Shown one piece after another: positions 19,398 through 27,920 of a stretch of DNA of 64,000 nt. Below the pieces are notes generated by a model that had not been told where the DNA came from, made no database searches, and saw only the letters and a program-made list of their open reading frames with translations. Both the position numbers and the translations under genes were made by a program. Positions within the stretch are counted from its first letter, which is position 1, and the number at the start of each line of letters is the position of its first letter. Source of the stretch: Akkermansia muciniphila (lineage in GTDB: Bacteria > Verrucomicrobiota > Verrucomicrobiia > Verrucomicrobiales > V1-33); the NCBI GenBank assembly GCA_945861415.1, contig CAMAUV010000009.1, positions 1 through 64,000 on the forward strand, in the 5' to 3' direction.

Positions 19398-20906
19398 ATG
19401 CAGATTCCCTACGAAGTCGAAGCTAGGCCCGATACCGGCCTCTACAATGCCAAAGTTGGCATCTGGCTGTTCCTTGCCTCCGAAGTCATGCTCTTCGGCG
19501 GGCTCTTCTCATCCTATGTGTTCCTGCGGCTCGGCGCAGATTTTCCATGGCCCTTCCATGAATTGAAAGTCCTACCGGGATTCATCAACACGATGGTGCT
19601 CATTGCTTCCTCCGTATCGGTGGTCGCGGCATGGGCTTCACTCAAAGCCCGACGCTACGGCTGGTATCAGGTGAACATGATAATCACTCTGCTCTGCGCT
19701 CTCGGGTTCATGGGCATTAAGTCTTACGAGTATTATTTTAAGTTCGTCCATTACTCCCTGAAATTGTCGGATGGCAGCGTCGTTGCCGGACATCCGAAGC
19801 ACGTGGATGATACGCACCATGGCGACCGGATCGCCTTCCAAGCTGATAGAATCACCATCAATCTCAAGAGCAGTAATCTGGAATTCCTAGATGGACTCCG
19901 CTCCGGCAGGGAAAACGCCCCCTATGGCGAGCCGGAAACAAAGGAACTGAAGTTTAAAACGAAAGTAGAGAAACCGGATAAGTCATTCATAAGCAGCGAC
20001 ATTACGCTCACGGATTCATGGCTGAAGGAAAAGAGCGAAGCCTACTGGGCGCTCAAGGAGGAAGAGAGCTATGCGGTCATTGCCCTCGAAACCCAAAAGC
20101 CTCTGGCCCGTCAGTCGGACAGCGATGGAGTCAAAGCGGACAAGCAGACGAAGGTGGACGCTATCAATAAGCAAATTGCAGCAGTGCAAAAAGAGTTCGC
20201 GGACAAAGCGGCCGCTGCCGGGCTTTCCGAAACCATCCTGCTCGAAAGCGCCCAACCGCTGACCTTTCTTAATAAGGAAAAAGGGCTCATGAAGTATGGA
20301 GCGAGCGAGTATTCCTTCCGCGAGGGCACAGTCCTGCATGGAAAGTTGCTGGCTGACACCATCCAGTTCAATGTGGACACGATCGACCTTCGTCAGACAG
20401 TCGACATCGAAAAGTCTCTTGTCTGGAAACATCTGGGAACTGAGCTCAAGCAGCGTTTCATGCGTTACAGCAACGAGAGGGTGGAGGAGTTCAAAAAGCA
20501 CCGCCCGAAAATTGCCGAGCCGGAAAAGAACGTTGTTTGTCAGCGTGATTCTCTCCGCGTTGAATTCGGCAATGAGAAGAAAAAGTTCATGAGCGAAGAG
20601 GAGGCGGATTCCTACCTGCACGATGAGAAATACATGATCAGCGTGCCCCGCTCGGAGAAGCGCTTCTACTCAAATTTCAGTCCTTCGCTCAGTCCCTATT
20701 ACGCCATTTATTTCCTGATGACCGGTCTTCACGGCCTCCACGTTATTGGTGGAGCCATCGTGCTTGGCTGGTTCCTTTTCACGGGGCGCAAAATGTATCT
20801 CCGTAATCCGGAACACCTCGCCAACCGGGTCGAGGTTGGAGGCCTCTTCTGGCACTTCGTCGATCTTGTGTGGATTTTCTTGTTCCCCCTGTACTACCTG
20901 ATGTAA
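19398..20906 (+). CDS. ctaE: cytochrome c oxidase subunit III with a ~300-residue insert
   Basis: 502 residues from the ATG at 19398 (the open frame starts at 19365, inside ctaD). The five-helix subunit III core is present: [29 protein letters not shown], the third helix ending KSYEYYF, the [11 protein letters not shown] helix and the final [19 protein letters not shown] helix. Normal relatives are about 200 residues long. Between helices 3 and 4 (about residues 120-425) lies a hydrophilic insert with charged helical stretches and no metal motif that I can see. With the usual topology the insert would be on the periplasmic face. There is no frameshift. Function of the insert unknown. Confidence 0.92.
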   Translation: MQIPYEVEARPDTGLYNAKVGIWLFLASEVMLFGGLFSSYVFLRLGADFPWPFHELKVLPGFINTMVLIASSVSVVAAWASLKARRYGWYQVNMIITLLCALGFMGIKSYEYYFKFVHYSLKLSDGSVVAGHPKHVDDTHHGDRIAFQADRITINLKSSNLEFLDGLRSGRENAPYGEPETKELKFKTKVEKPDKSFISSDITLTDSWLKEKSEAYWALKEEESYAVIALETQKPLARQSDSDGVKADKQTKVDAINKQIAAVQKEFADKAAAAGLSETILLESAQPLTFLNKEKGLMKYGASEYSFREGTVLHGKLLADTIQFNVDTIDLRQTVDIEKSLVWKHLGTELKQRFMRYSNERVEEFKKHRPKIAEPEKNVVCQRDSLRVEFGNEKKKFMSEEEADSYLHDEKYMISVPRSEKRFYSNFSPSLSPYYAIYFLMTGLHGLHVIGGAIVLGWFLFTGRKMYLRNPEHLANRVEVGGLFWHFVDLVWIFLFPLYYLM

Positions 20907-20925
20907 TTGCGAACGTATATCTTAT

Positions 20926-21285
20926 ATGGATCAAGCCACGGAACATTCCCACGACTCGCAGGGTTCGCACGATCACCCGATTGATCTGCGCAAGACCGTC
21001 CGCACCTATCTCAAGGTCGGAGCCACGCTCATCCTGTTCACTTTCATCACATGGGGTGTCGCCTATTTTGTCGATCTTGGTGATGAACACCTGAACATCG
21101 CCCTCGGCCTGCTCATCGCGGCGTTCAAGGTTACTCTGGTGTGCCTGATCTTCATGCACCTCAATCATGAACGTGGTCTGATCTACAAGACCCTGCTTTT
21201 CTCCATGATTTTTTTCGCGGCCATGATGTTCCTTTTCTGTCTGGCCTTCTACTCCCCGATCGAGGATTCATTTCTCAAGCCTTAA
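20926..21285 (+). CDS. ctaF: cytochrome c oxidase subunit IV (prokaryotic COX4 family)
   Basis: 119 residues: a His/Asp-rich cytoplasmic start, then three transmembrane helices. The family signature is in LLIAAFKVTLVCLIFMHLNHERGL (compare K-x-x-L-V-x-x-x-F-M-H-L). Subunit IV is a small non-catalytic subunit that stabilises the oxidase. It follows ctaE by 20 bases and precedes two tiny membrane proteins. Confidence 0.88.
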   Translation: MDQATEHSHDSQGSHDHPIDLRKTVRTYLKVGATLILFTFITWGVAYFVDLGDEHLNIALGLLIAAFKVTLVCLIFMHLNHERGLIYKTLLFSMIFFAAMMFLFCLAFYSPIEDSFLKP

Positions 21286-21297
21286 CAGTCTGCGATC

Positions 21298-21501
21298 ATG
21301 TCACTCAAGTCCTTCCACATTTTTTTCCTTGTTTTGGCGATCCTATTCGACCTTGGGATGCTGACTTACGCTTATTTTGGTGACAACAGTGTGACTCAGG
21401 AATTGCAGGCCTACGGAGTAGGTCTGGGGGTCATCGCTCTTTGTCTAATCGTTTACACGGTGTGGTTTATCCGCAAGAAGGCCCCCAAAATCATTGTCTG
21501 A
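21298..21501 (+). CDS. 67-residue two-helix membrane protein
   Basis: Two transmembrane helices (FFLVLAILFDLGMLTYAYF and YGVGLGVIALCLIVYTVWFI) with a basic C-terminus. It starts 13 bases after the subunit IV stop. No family recognised and no cofactor residues. Position inside the oxidase cluster suggests an accessory subunit or assembly factor; that is inference only. Confidence 0.7.
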   Translation: MSLKSFHIFFLVLAILFDLGMLTYAYFGDNSVTQELQAYGVGLGVIALCLIVYTVWFIRKKAPKIIV

Positions 21502-21509
21502 ACCCAGCC

Positions 21510-21701
21510 ATGAAACTCACCATGATTGCCTGTGCCACCTGTATCAATACCGAAGGCTCGACCGGAGTCGCGGCAGCGAATGGGGCCGTGTTCGTGATGA
21601 TGGGGGCACTGGGAATCGTTTTCCTCACCGTGGCCGGCATTCTTTTTTCATTCATTCGCCGGGCAAGGCGGCACGCTGCGGCCAGCGCCAGCGAGGTGTA
21701 A
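21510..21701 (+). CDS. 63-residue membrane protein with CATC motif
   Basis: The ATG at 21510 follows the previous stop by nine bases. The peptide opens MKLTMIACATCINTEG, so a CxxC pair precedes one transmembrane helix (VFVMMGALGIVFLTVAGILF), and it ends in a basic tail. The CxxC on what is probably the periplasmic or lumenal side could bind copper or form a disulfide, but nothing proves it. It is located directly before the subunit II gene, whose CuA site needs copper. Unrecognised family. Confidence 0.65.
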   Translation: MKLTMIACATCINTEGSTGVAAANGAVFVMMGALGIVFLTVAGILFSFIRRARRHAAASASEV

Positions 21702-21738
21702 CCCGATTCTACTCACTTATTTTCTTTCCTAGTTCTCT

Positions 21739-23028
21739 ATGGGCTTTCTAAACAAACTTATGGGTATCCCGCCGGTTGGTTCCAAGCACGGCGAAATGGT
21801 GGATCACATGCTTGAACTCGTTCACTGGATCATGCTGGCGCTTTTCGTAGGCTGGAGCCTATTTCTGGTGATCACTTACATCAAATATCACCGTCGCCGA
21901 AATCCCCGGGCGAATTACGCCGGAGTCACGAGCTCTACTTCCAGCCACCTTGAAATCGGGTTGATCATCACGGAGGTTATCCTTCTCCTTGGTTTTGCAT
22001 TTCCCCTTTGGGCCAAACAGGTGGACCGGTTTCCTGATCCTGATGTGCGAGTCAATGCTTGGGCACAGCAGTTCAGTTGGAACTTCCATTACGCCGGCCC
22101 CGACGGGAAATTCGGCATGTCTAACCGCTTCCTGATTTCAGATCAAAACGTCATTGGCCTTGATTCGGAGGACCCAAATTCATGGGATGATTTCATTAGT
22201 AGCAGCTTGGTTTTACCGAAAAACAAGAAGATTGAAATCGCCATCACCTCCAAGGACGTGATTCATAACCTCGCCCTCGTGGGCATGCGTACAGCCATGG
22301 ATGCTGATCCCGGCAAAGTTAATAGGGTCTGGTTTGAACCCAATCTCGCCGGGGAATCGGAAATTATTTGCGGCCAGCTTTGCGGGCCCGCTCATGGCGG
22401 CATGAAGGCCATGTTGAATGTGAAAGGAACGATGGCTGAATTTCAGCAGTGGGAGAAAGAGCAGACTCCCGTCCGCGAGATGTCTTTCGCAAAAGATGTG
22501 GTTAAAAGGCTAAGCAGTGCGACAACCTCACCTTCAAGTGATACCGCTGTTCCCGCCTCGCCCCTCGCCGCGGTAACTGCGCCTGTGCTGGTTACAACCT
22601 CCTTACCTTCTCCGATACCCGCAGCGACTCCCGGAGGAGTTACAGTGGAAAAACTAGAACTCGGCGTAATTCCTAACGCAATGCAGTTCGACAAAAAAGA
22701 AATCAGCGTAAAGGCAGGTTCCAGAGTTGCCTTGTTGTTCAGTAACAAGGGGTGCGTCCTCCAGCATAATTTTCTTCTCATAAGACCCGGAAGCAAAGAC
22801 TTGGTGGGGGATCTTGCTGACAAGCAAATTGGCTTACCCGATGCGCTGGCTAAGCTTTATGTTCCTGATTCTCCGGATGTGCTTGTGAAGCCCGCTAAAC
22901 TCATCGGTATCGGGCAAAGTGACCTTATTGAATTTACTGTTCCTTCCGAGCCCGGAGACTATCCGTACATTTGCACCTTTCCTGGCCACTGGCGTCTCAT
23001 GAATGGCCTACTGAAAGTTACGCCCTGA
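21739..23028 (+). CDS. ctaC: cytochrome c oxidase subunit II fused to an azurin-like cupredoxin
   Basis: 429 residues. Two N-terminal helices are followed by the CuA cupredoxin domain with His176 and the cluster CGQLCGPAHGGM (Cys211, Cys215, His219, Met222). The usual Glu between the cysteines is Gln213, which ligates through the backbone in this family. A Ser/Pro/Ala-rich linker (about residues 250-310) leads to a second cupredoxin at 312-429 that looks like azurin: His343 in QHNF, then Cys412, His417 and Met421 in YICTFPGHWRLM. That is a full type-1 copper set. Subunit II proteins are often fused to cytochrome c; here a blue-copper domain is in that place and may be the electron entry. Confidence 0.93.
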   Translation: MGFLNKLMGIPPVGSKHGEMVDHMLELVHWIMLALFVGWSLFLVITYIKYHRRRNPRANYAGVTSSTSSHLEIGLIITEVILLLGFAFPLWAKQVDRFPDPDVRVNAWAQQFSWNFHYAGPDGKFGMSNRFLISDQNVIGLDSEDPNSWDDFISSSLVLPKNKKIEIAITSKDVIHNLALVGMRTAMDADPGKVNRVWFEPNLAGESEIICGQLCGPAHGGMKAMLNVKGTMAEFQQWEKEQTPVREMSFAKDVVKRLSSATTSPSSDTAVPASPLAAVTAPVLVTTSLPSPIPAATPGGVTVEKLELGVIPNAMQFDKKEISVKAGSRVALLFSNKGCVLQHNFLLIRPGSKDLVGDLADKQIGLPDALAKLYVPDSPDVLVKPAKLIGIGQSDLIEFTVPSEPGDYPYICTFPGHWRLMNGLLKVTP

Positions 23029-23108
23029 GACCCCGTTTGTTCGTATAGTTTGATCTGCTGACAGACGCTGGGGCTACTCAGCGAAGGTTAGTAGATCCCA
23101 ACTCATTT

Positions 23109-24134
23109 ATGCCGGACATGGTTCTCCTTTCTCAGCGACTGCTCCCCAAGTTTGCGCTGCTCACGATCGTGTTGCTTTACGTCGTGGTGCTCGCGGGGAG
23201 CATAGTGCGGGCCACTGGTTCGGGCATGGGCTGTCCTGACTGGCCGCGGTGCTATGGCCGTCTCATTCCTCCAACTTCGTCTGATGAGATTGACTTTCGG
23301 AGGCTTGATCCTGCGAGGTTTGAGCGCTCATGGGCCAGCCATGGCCGTACATCGACGGTCGTGACCGAGGAAACACTGAGGGAAAACTTCAGCGCTAAGG
23401 AGACATGGATCGAGTTTATCAATCGCTGCTTGGGCGCTATCAGCGGGTTGGCAGCGCTTGTTACCTTTGTTTTAGCTGTCATTGCCCGCCGCCGGGACAG
23501 TCCGCTGATGTTGCTTCTCACGGTGCAGATGGTGCTCTTTGCTGCGGTCGCATGGATGGGTAAGGTGGTGGTGGATACCAATTTGCTGCCGTGGATGATC
23601 ACGGTGCACATGATGCTGGCCGCGGGCCTGATCGCCACCGCTCTGCTGGTGCGGTATCGGGTGGCTCCGGCGTGCGCGCTGCCGGTGAAGGCTTCGCTCC
23701 GGCGCCACATTCTCTTGAGTCTCATCCTCATCCTTATGCAGACGGTCATCGGCACTCAGGTTCGTGAAATGGTCGATAATCTCCCTGCCGGAGGATGCTG
23801 CGACGGCCGTCTCGAAGATCGCCTTGGCACGCCGATGGTCTGGCACCGGGTGGGCGCCATTCTCACTCTCACGGCCGTGGCCATTTTGTTTTTCCGGCTG
23901 AAGTTCCGCCCCGCCTGCGATGCCGCTGCGCCGGCACTGATCACCCTCATGGGACTGCTGGTCGCTATTGAGTACGGTGTCGGTGTCCTGCTGATCCGGG
24001 CCGATCTTCCGGCCTTTCTTCAGCCGGTGCACTTGTTCATCGCCTTCCTCCTCTTTGGCATGGTGCTTACCCTTCTGCTGCGCAGCCGGTTGCAGAATGA
24101 TGAGCCGGCCCCCAAGGTTGCCTCCCATGAATGA
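23109..24134 (+). CDS. ctaA: haem A synthase (COX15/CtaA)
   Basis: 341 residues with about eight transmembrane helices. It converts haem O to haem A for the aa3 oxidase. Diagnostic segments are the cysteine pair in GSGMGCPDWPRCYG (Cys42, Cys48), the catalytic Glu102 in TWIEFINR, VVVDTNLLPWMITVH, WHRVGA and PVHLF. The first-half His of the usual E-x-x-H-R motif is Asn105 here, while the other three haem His are kept. I recall a similar E-[FY]-I-N-R form in Bacteroidetes enzymes, so this is probably a natural subtype. ctaB overlaps its last eight bases. Confidence 0.93.
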   Translation: MPDMVLLSQRLLPKFALLTIVLLYVVVLAGSIVRATGSGMGCPDWPRCYGRLIPPTSSDEIDFRRLDPARFERSWASHGRTSTVVTEETLRENFSAKETWIEFINRCLGAISGLAALVTFVLAVIARRRDSPLMLLLTVQMVLFAAVAWMGKVVVDTNLLPWMITVHMMLAAGLIATALLVRYRVAPACALPVKASLRRHILLSLILILMQTVIGTQVREMVDNLPAGGCCDGRLEDRLGTPMVWHRVGAILTLTAVAILFFRLKFRPACDAAAPALITLMGLLVAIEYGVGVLLIRADLPAFLQPVHLFIAFLLFGMVLTLLLRSRLQNDEPAPKVASHE

Positions 24135-25104
24135 TCCCGCCGTTCAGCCAGTCACCGTTTCCTCCGGAAGCGGAGAGGCCCTCGGTTTTACGAGGGCCGA
24201 CTTCATGACCCTAACCAAGGCGCGACTGAGCGCTCTGGTGGTGATCACTACTTTTGCCGGCTATTGGCTGCACCATCTTTTGCGGCCTCAGCCTGAGGAT
24301 GTCCCGTGGCGGCTCATTCACACCATTATCGGCACCACTCTCACCGCTTTTGGGGCATCGGTCTTCAATCAGCTCATGGAGGTGGATGCTGATGCCCGCA
24401 TGAACCGCACCGCTGCCCGTCCGCTGCCGGCGCGCAAGCTTCTTCCGGAGGCTGCTTTCATTCTCGGCGGCCTGCTGAGCGCTCTGGGCATCATCCATCT
24501 TGGGGTGAAGGTGAATGTGGAATCCTCAGCGCTCGCGGGCCTTACGCTCCTCGTTTATCTGTTTATCTATACGCCGATGAAGCGGAAGTCTCCGCTGAAC
24601 ACGATCGTAGGTGCTGTTTCGGGAGCTATTCCGCCCGTCATTGGCTGGGTGGCGGTCCCAGGCGGAAAGGAGTTTCACAATTACGACCGCGAGCTTCTCC
24701 GCGCGGATCTCCTCTTCACGAGCGAGTCCCTCTTCCTGTTCAGTCTTCTCTTTCTCTGGCAACTGCCGCACTTTCTGGCGATCAACTGGATGTATCGCCA
24801 TGAATACATTCGCGGGGGATTCAAAATGTGGTGCAATACGGATGAGACCGGCCGCGCCACAGCGCGGCGTGCCCTTGGCTGGAGCCTGCTCATGCTGCCC
24901 CTTGCGGTGTGGCCTTCGCTTTCCGGTTTTGCCTCGTGGACTTTTGCGGTGCCTGCTTTCCTGCTCGGCGGATGGCTGGTCTGGCTGAGCTGGCAATTTC
25001 TCAAGGCACCGGACCGCTTGCGGGCACGGAAGCTCTTTTTCGCCACCCTACTCTACCTTCCCGCCATGCTGGCCGCGCTTCTGATTTTTGCGCGCCGCAG
25101 TTAA
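24127..25104 (+). CDS. ctaB: haem O synthase (protohaem IX farnesyltransferase)
   Basis: 325 residues from the ATG at 24127, inside the end of ctaA (overlap ATGAATGA); the longer frame from 24055 overlaps ctaA further without protein character. UbiA-type prenyltransferase with about nine helices. The first Asp-rich motif is intact: NQLMEVDADARMNRTAARPLP spans the N-x-x-x-D-x-x-x-D and R-T-x-x-R-P-L pattern, and a later YTPMKRKSPLNTIVGAVSGA matches the family. It attaches a farnesyl group to protohaem, and the product goes to CtaA. Family secure. Confidence 0.94.
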   Translation: MNDPAVQPVTVSSGSGEALGFTRADFMTLTKARLSALVVITTFAGYWLHHLLRPQPEDVPWRLIHTIIGTTLTAFGASVFNQLMEVDADARMNRTAARPLPARKLLPEAAFILGGLLSALGIIHLGVKVNVESSALAGLTLLVYLFIYTPMKRKSPLNTIVGAVSGAIPPVIGWVAVPGGKEFHNYDRELLRADLLFTSESLFLFSLLFLWQLPHFLAINWMYRHEYIRGGFKMWCNTDETGRATARRALGWSLLMLPLAVWPSLSGFASWTFAVPAFLLGGWLVWLSWQFLKAPDRLRARKLFFATLLYLPAMLAALLIFARRS

Positions 25105-25132
25105 TCCCTCACACGTCTTATTTCCATCGTCT

Positions 25133-25864
25133 ATGTCTGCGCCCCCACACCCCGAGGCTGCCCGTCTGAGCAAGCAAACTGTCGTGCTAATTTGCATGAC
25201 TATCATGTCCCTCGGTTTTGTTGTGTGGTGGAACTATTACATCAAATTCAGCCAGGATAAAATGGAAGGACGTCTACCGATTCGTTCGCGCGTGGAGACA
25301 GACCCCGGCGCCTTGGTCGATCAGAACGGAACAGTTCGGAATCTTGATGCTCTGCGAGGGAAGGTGATCGTGTGGGCGTATGTTTACACTACCTGTCCTT
25401 CTGGGTGTGCCGGACTTGCGGATGAGATGAAGAAACTTCAGGATGAATTCGGTAAAGACCCCCGCTTTCAGATGGTTTCCGTTAGTCTTTACCCCGAGCA
25501 TGACCGGCCGGAAATGCTGAAAGGTTGGACCACTATTAAGAATTTTACCGGCGAGAACTGGTGGTTTGTGACATCGAAGGAAGGCACGGAGGCAGATGGT
25601 GAGCGTGTACGCGGTTGGATGAAGAAGACATTTGGAATGTGGGCCATTAAGAAAAGCCCGGAGCACATCGCAAATAATCCGGCGGATGTGTGGGACCACA
25701 AAGTAGTTTTTTCTCTTTCGGATGCGAAGGGTAACATCCGTACCCCGACGGACAGCCTTACCTTCTGGGATCCATTCTTCAAAGCATTTGATTCCGGATG
25801 GTATCCAAGGCCAATAGCTGAGGATATCAAGAAACTCCTCGAAGAAGCCTCTGCAACACCATGA
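25133..25864 (+). CDS. SCO1/SenC-family copper chaperone for CuA
   Basis: 243 residues from the ATG at 25133. One N-terminal helix (VVLICMTIMSLGFVVWWNYY) anchors a periplasmic thioredoxin-like domain. Copper ligands: Cys88 and Cys92 in TTCPSGC (CxxxC) and a His near residue 186 in VWDHKVVFSL. SCO proteins deliver copper to, or reduce, the CuA site of subunit II, which fits the ctaC gene in the same block. The stop overlaps the start of the next gene by four bases (ATGA). Confidence 0.92.
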   Translation: MSAPPHPEAARLSKQTVVLICMTIMSLGFVVWWNYYIKFSQDKMEGRLPIRSRVETDPGALVDQNGTVRNLDALRGKVIVWAYVYTTCPSGCAGLADEMKKLQDEFGKDPRFQMVSVSLYPEHDRPEMLKGWTTIKNFTGENWWFVTSKEGTEADGERVRGWMKKTFGMWAIKKSPEHIANNPADVWDHKVVFSLSDAKGNIRTPTDSLTFWDPFFKAFDSGWYPRPIAEDIKKLLEEASATP

Positions 25865-26307
25865 CCGGCGAAGACCTTCCATTCATCAACTCCTGCCTCA
25901 ACGGCGCCGCGACCGTCCTCCTCTGTGCGGGTGTGGCCCTCGTAAAAGCCAAACGCATCACCGCGCACCGCGCCTGCATGATGAGCGCCTTCGTCATTTC
26001 CTGCCTCTTTCTGGTGCTTTATCTGTACCACAAGTATGCCGTTATGAAGGGCGTTCACACCCCGTGGCCTGGCCCGCCGGAGTGGAGAACGGCTTACCTG
26101 ATCATGCTTTTCAGCCACATCGCTCTCGCCATGGTAGTTCCTATACTGGCGCTTATCAGCATCAGTCGTGGCTTGAAAATGCAGGTCGAGCTTCACAGGA
26201 AGATATCCCGCTGGACCTTTCCCATCTGGCTCTACGTCAGTGTGACCGGTGTGCTGATCTACGTGCTCCTCTACCGGACATGGCCGCCAGTTTCCGCAGG
26301 ATACTGA
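25861..26307 (+). CDS. DUF420 membrane protein (CtaM-like oxidase assembly factor)
   Basis: 148 residues with four transmembrane helices. Conserved-looking polar residues lie within membranes: FINSCLNGAATVLL, LYLYHKYAVMKG, FSHIALAMVVPILAL and HRKISRWTFPIWLYVSVTGVLIYVLL, matching DUF420. The Bacillus/Staphylococcus member CtaM is needed for haem-copper oxidase activity. It overlaps the sco stop and closes the respiratory block; about 80 bases without a gene follow before the next promoter region. Confidence 0.88.
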   Translation: MTGEDLPFINSCLNGAATVLLCAGVALVKAKRITAHRACMMSAFVISCLFLVLYLYHKYAVMKGVHTPWPGPPEWRTAYLIMLFSHIALAMVVPILALISISRGLKMQVELHRKISRWTFPIWLYVSVTGVLIYVLLYRTWPPVSAGY

Positions 26308-26387
26308 TTCCAGCGCCGGGAGCGGCGCAATCCGTCCATTAGCCCGCCTTTCTATTTTTTCCCGCTGCACTTTCACCGGTTTCGGTT

Positions 26388-27890
26388 ATGGAAGTGTTCA
26401 TGCCATCTGCTGCCAAGCCACGCACTGCCGCCCGGCGCGCTCCTGCTCTCGATTTCACCTCAGGCTGGGACTACTCCCGCGCGCCGGAATCCGTGCGCCC
26501 GGACATCCGCAAGGAATACGGCCTCTTCATCAACGGGCGGTGGCAGAGCGCGAAATCGGGGAAGACTTTCGCCACCATCAATCCCGCCACGGAGGAAACC
26601 ATCGCGCAAGTCGCTGACGGTGGCGCCGAGGACGTAGACGAAGCCGTCCAAGCTGCCCGCCGCGCCTACGACCTTGTCTGGAGCAAAATGAGCGGCGCGG
26701 ACCGCGGCAAGTATCTCTACCGCATCGCCCGCATCCTGCAGGAAAAGGCTCGCGAACTTGCTGTGCTGGAAACCATGAACGGCGGCAAGCCCATCAAAGA
26801 AAGCCGCGATATGGACCTCCCGCTCGCCTCCTCGCACTTTTTCTATTACGCCGGTTGGGCGGATAAGCTGGCATACGCTTTCCCTGGACGTGATCCACAG
26901 CCGCTTGGCGTCGCCGGTCAGATCATCCCGTGGAATTTCCCGCTCCTCATGGCGGCATGGAAAATCGCACCCGCGCTCGCCTGCGGCAATACCGTCGTTC
27001 TCAAGCCCGCCGAGACCACGCCGCTCACCGCGCTGCACCTCGCCCAGATTTTCCAGGAAGCCGGACTCCCTGACGGCGTGGTCAACATCGTACCCGGCGG
27101 ACGCGAAACCGGAGCCGCCCTCGTGCAGCACCCTGGCGTCGATAAACTCGCCTTCACCGGCAGCACCGCCGTCGGCAAATGGATCGCCAAAACCGTCGCG
27201 CCGACTGGCAAGAGGCTCACTTTGGAACTGGGAGGCAAAGCCGCCAACATCCTCTTCGCCGACGCCCCTATCGACCAGGCCGTCGAGGGCATCGTCACCG
27301 GCATCTATTTCAATCAAGGCCACGTCTGCTGCGCAGGTAGCCGCCTGCTGGTCGAGGAAAGCATCGCCGACACCGTCATGCGCAAACTCCGTGACCGCAT
27401 TCGCACCCTGCGTGTCGGCGACCCTCTGGACAAGAACACCGACATCGGAGCCATCAACAGCCGCCACCAACTCGGTAAGATCAAAGAACTCGTCGCCGCC
27501 GGCGTGGCGGAAGGCGCCGACCTCTACCAGAGCGACTGCGCCTTGCCAAAACGCGGCTTCTTTTACCCGCCCAGCTTCTTCACCGGCGTCACCGCCAGTC
27601 ACCGCATCGCCCGCGAAGAAATCTTCGGCCCCGTGCTCAGCGTCATGACCTTCCGCACCCCTGACGAAGCCGTCGAGCGTGCCAACAACACCTGCTACGG
27701 CCTCAGCGCCGGCGTCTGGACCGACAAAGGCAGCCGTATTTTTGAAATCTCCAGCAAACTAAAAGCCGGCGTCATTTGGGCCAACACCTACAACAAATTC
27801 GACCCCGTCAGTCCCTTCGGCGGCTACAAAGAAAGCGGCTTCGGCCGCGAGGGGGGCATGCACGGGCTGTATCCATACGTGGCGGTTTGA
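26388..27890 (+). CDS. NAD(P)-dependent aldehyde dehydrogenase
   Basis: 500 residues (an ATG at 26400 is an alternative start). Cytoplasmic ALDH superfamily enzyme that oxidises aldehydes to acids. Visible hallmarks: IPWNFPLLMAAWKIAPAL for cofactor binding, FTGSTAVGKWI, the general base Glu in LELGGKAANI near residue 279, and the nucleophilic Cys in GHVCCAGSR near 313. A C-terminal PFGGYKESGFGREGG closes the fold. Closest in type to broad betaine/phenylacetaldehyde-like dehydrogenases, but the substrate cannot be set from sequence. It stands alone and converges with the esterase gene 30 bases downstream. Confidence 0.93.
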   Translation: MEVFMPSAAKPRTAARRAPALDFTSGWDYSRAPESVRPDIRKEYGLFINGRWQSAKSGKTFATINPATEETIAQVADGGAEDVDEAVQAARRAYDLVWSKMSGADRGKYLYRIARILQEKARELAVLETMNGGKPIKESRDMDLPLASSHFFYYAGWADKLAYAFPGRDPQPLGVAGQIIPWNFPLLMAAWKIAPALACGNTVVLKPAETTPLTALHLAQIFQEAGLPDGVVNIVPGGRETGAALVQHPGVDKLAFTGSTAVGKWIAKTVAPTGKRLTLELGGKAANILFADAPIDQAVEGIVTGIYFNQGHVCCAGSRLLVEESIADTVMRKLRDRIRTLRVGDPLDKNTDIGAINSRHQLGKIKELVAAGVAEGADLYQSDCALPKRGFFYPPSFFTGVTASHRIAREEIFGPVLSVMTFRTPDEAVERANNTCYGLSAGVWTDKGSRIFEISSKLKAGVIWANTYNKFDPVSPFGGYKESGFGREGGMHGLYPYVAV

Positions 27891-27920
27891 AACTTGCGCA
27901 AATTGCCGTGCGTGCAGTGG

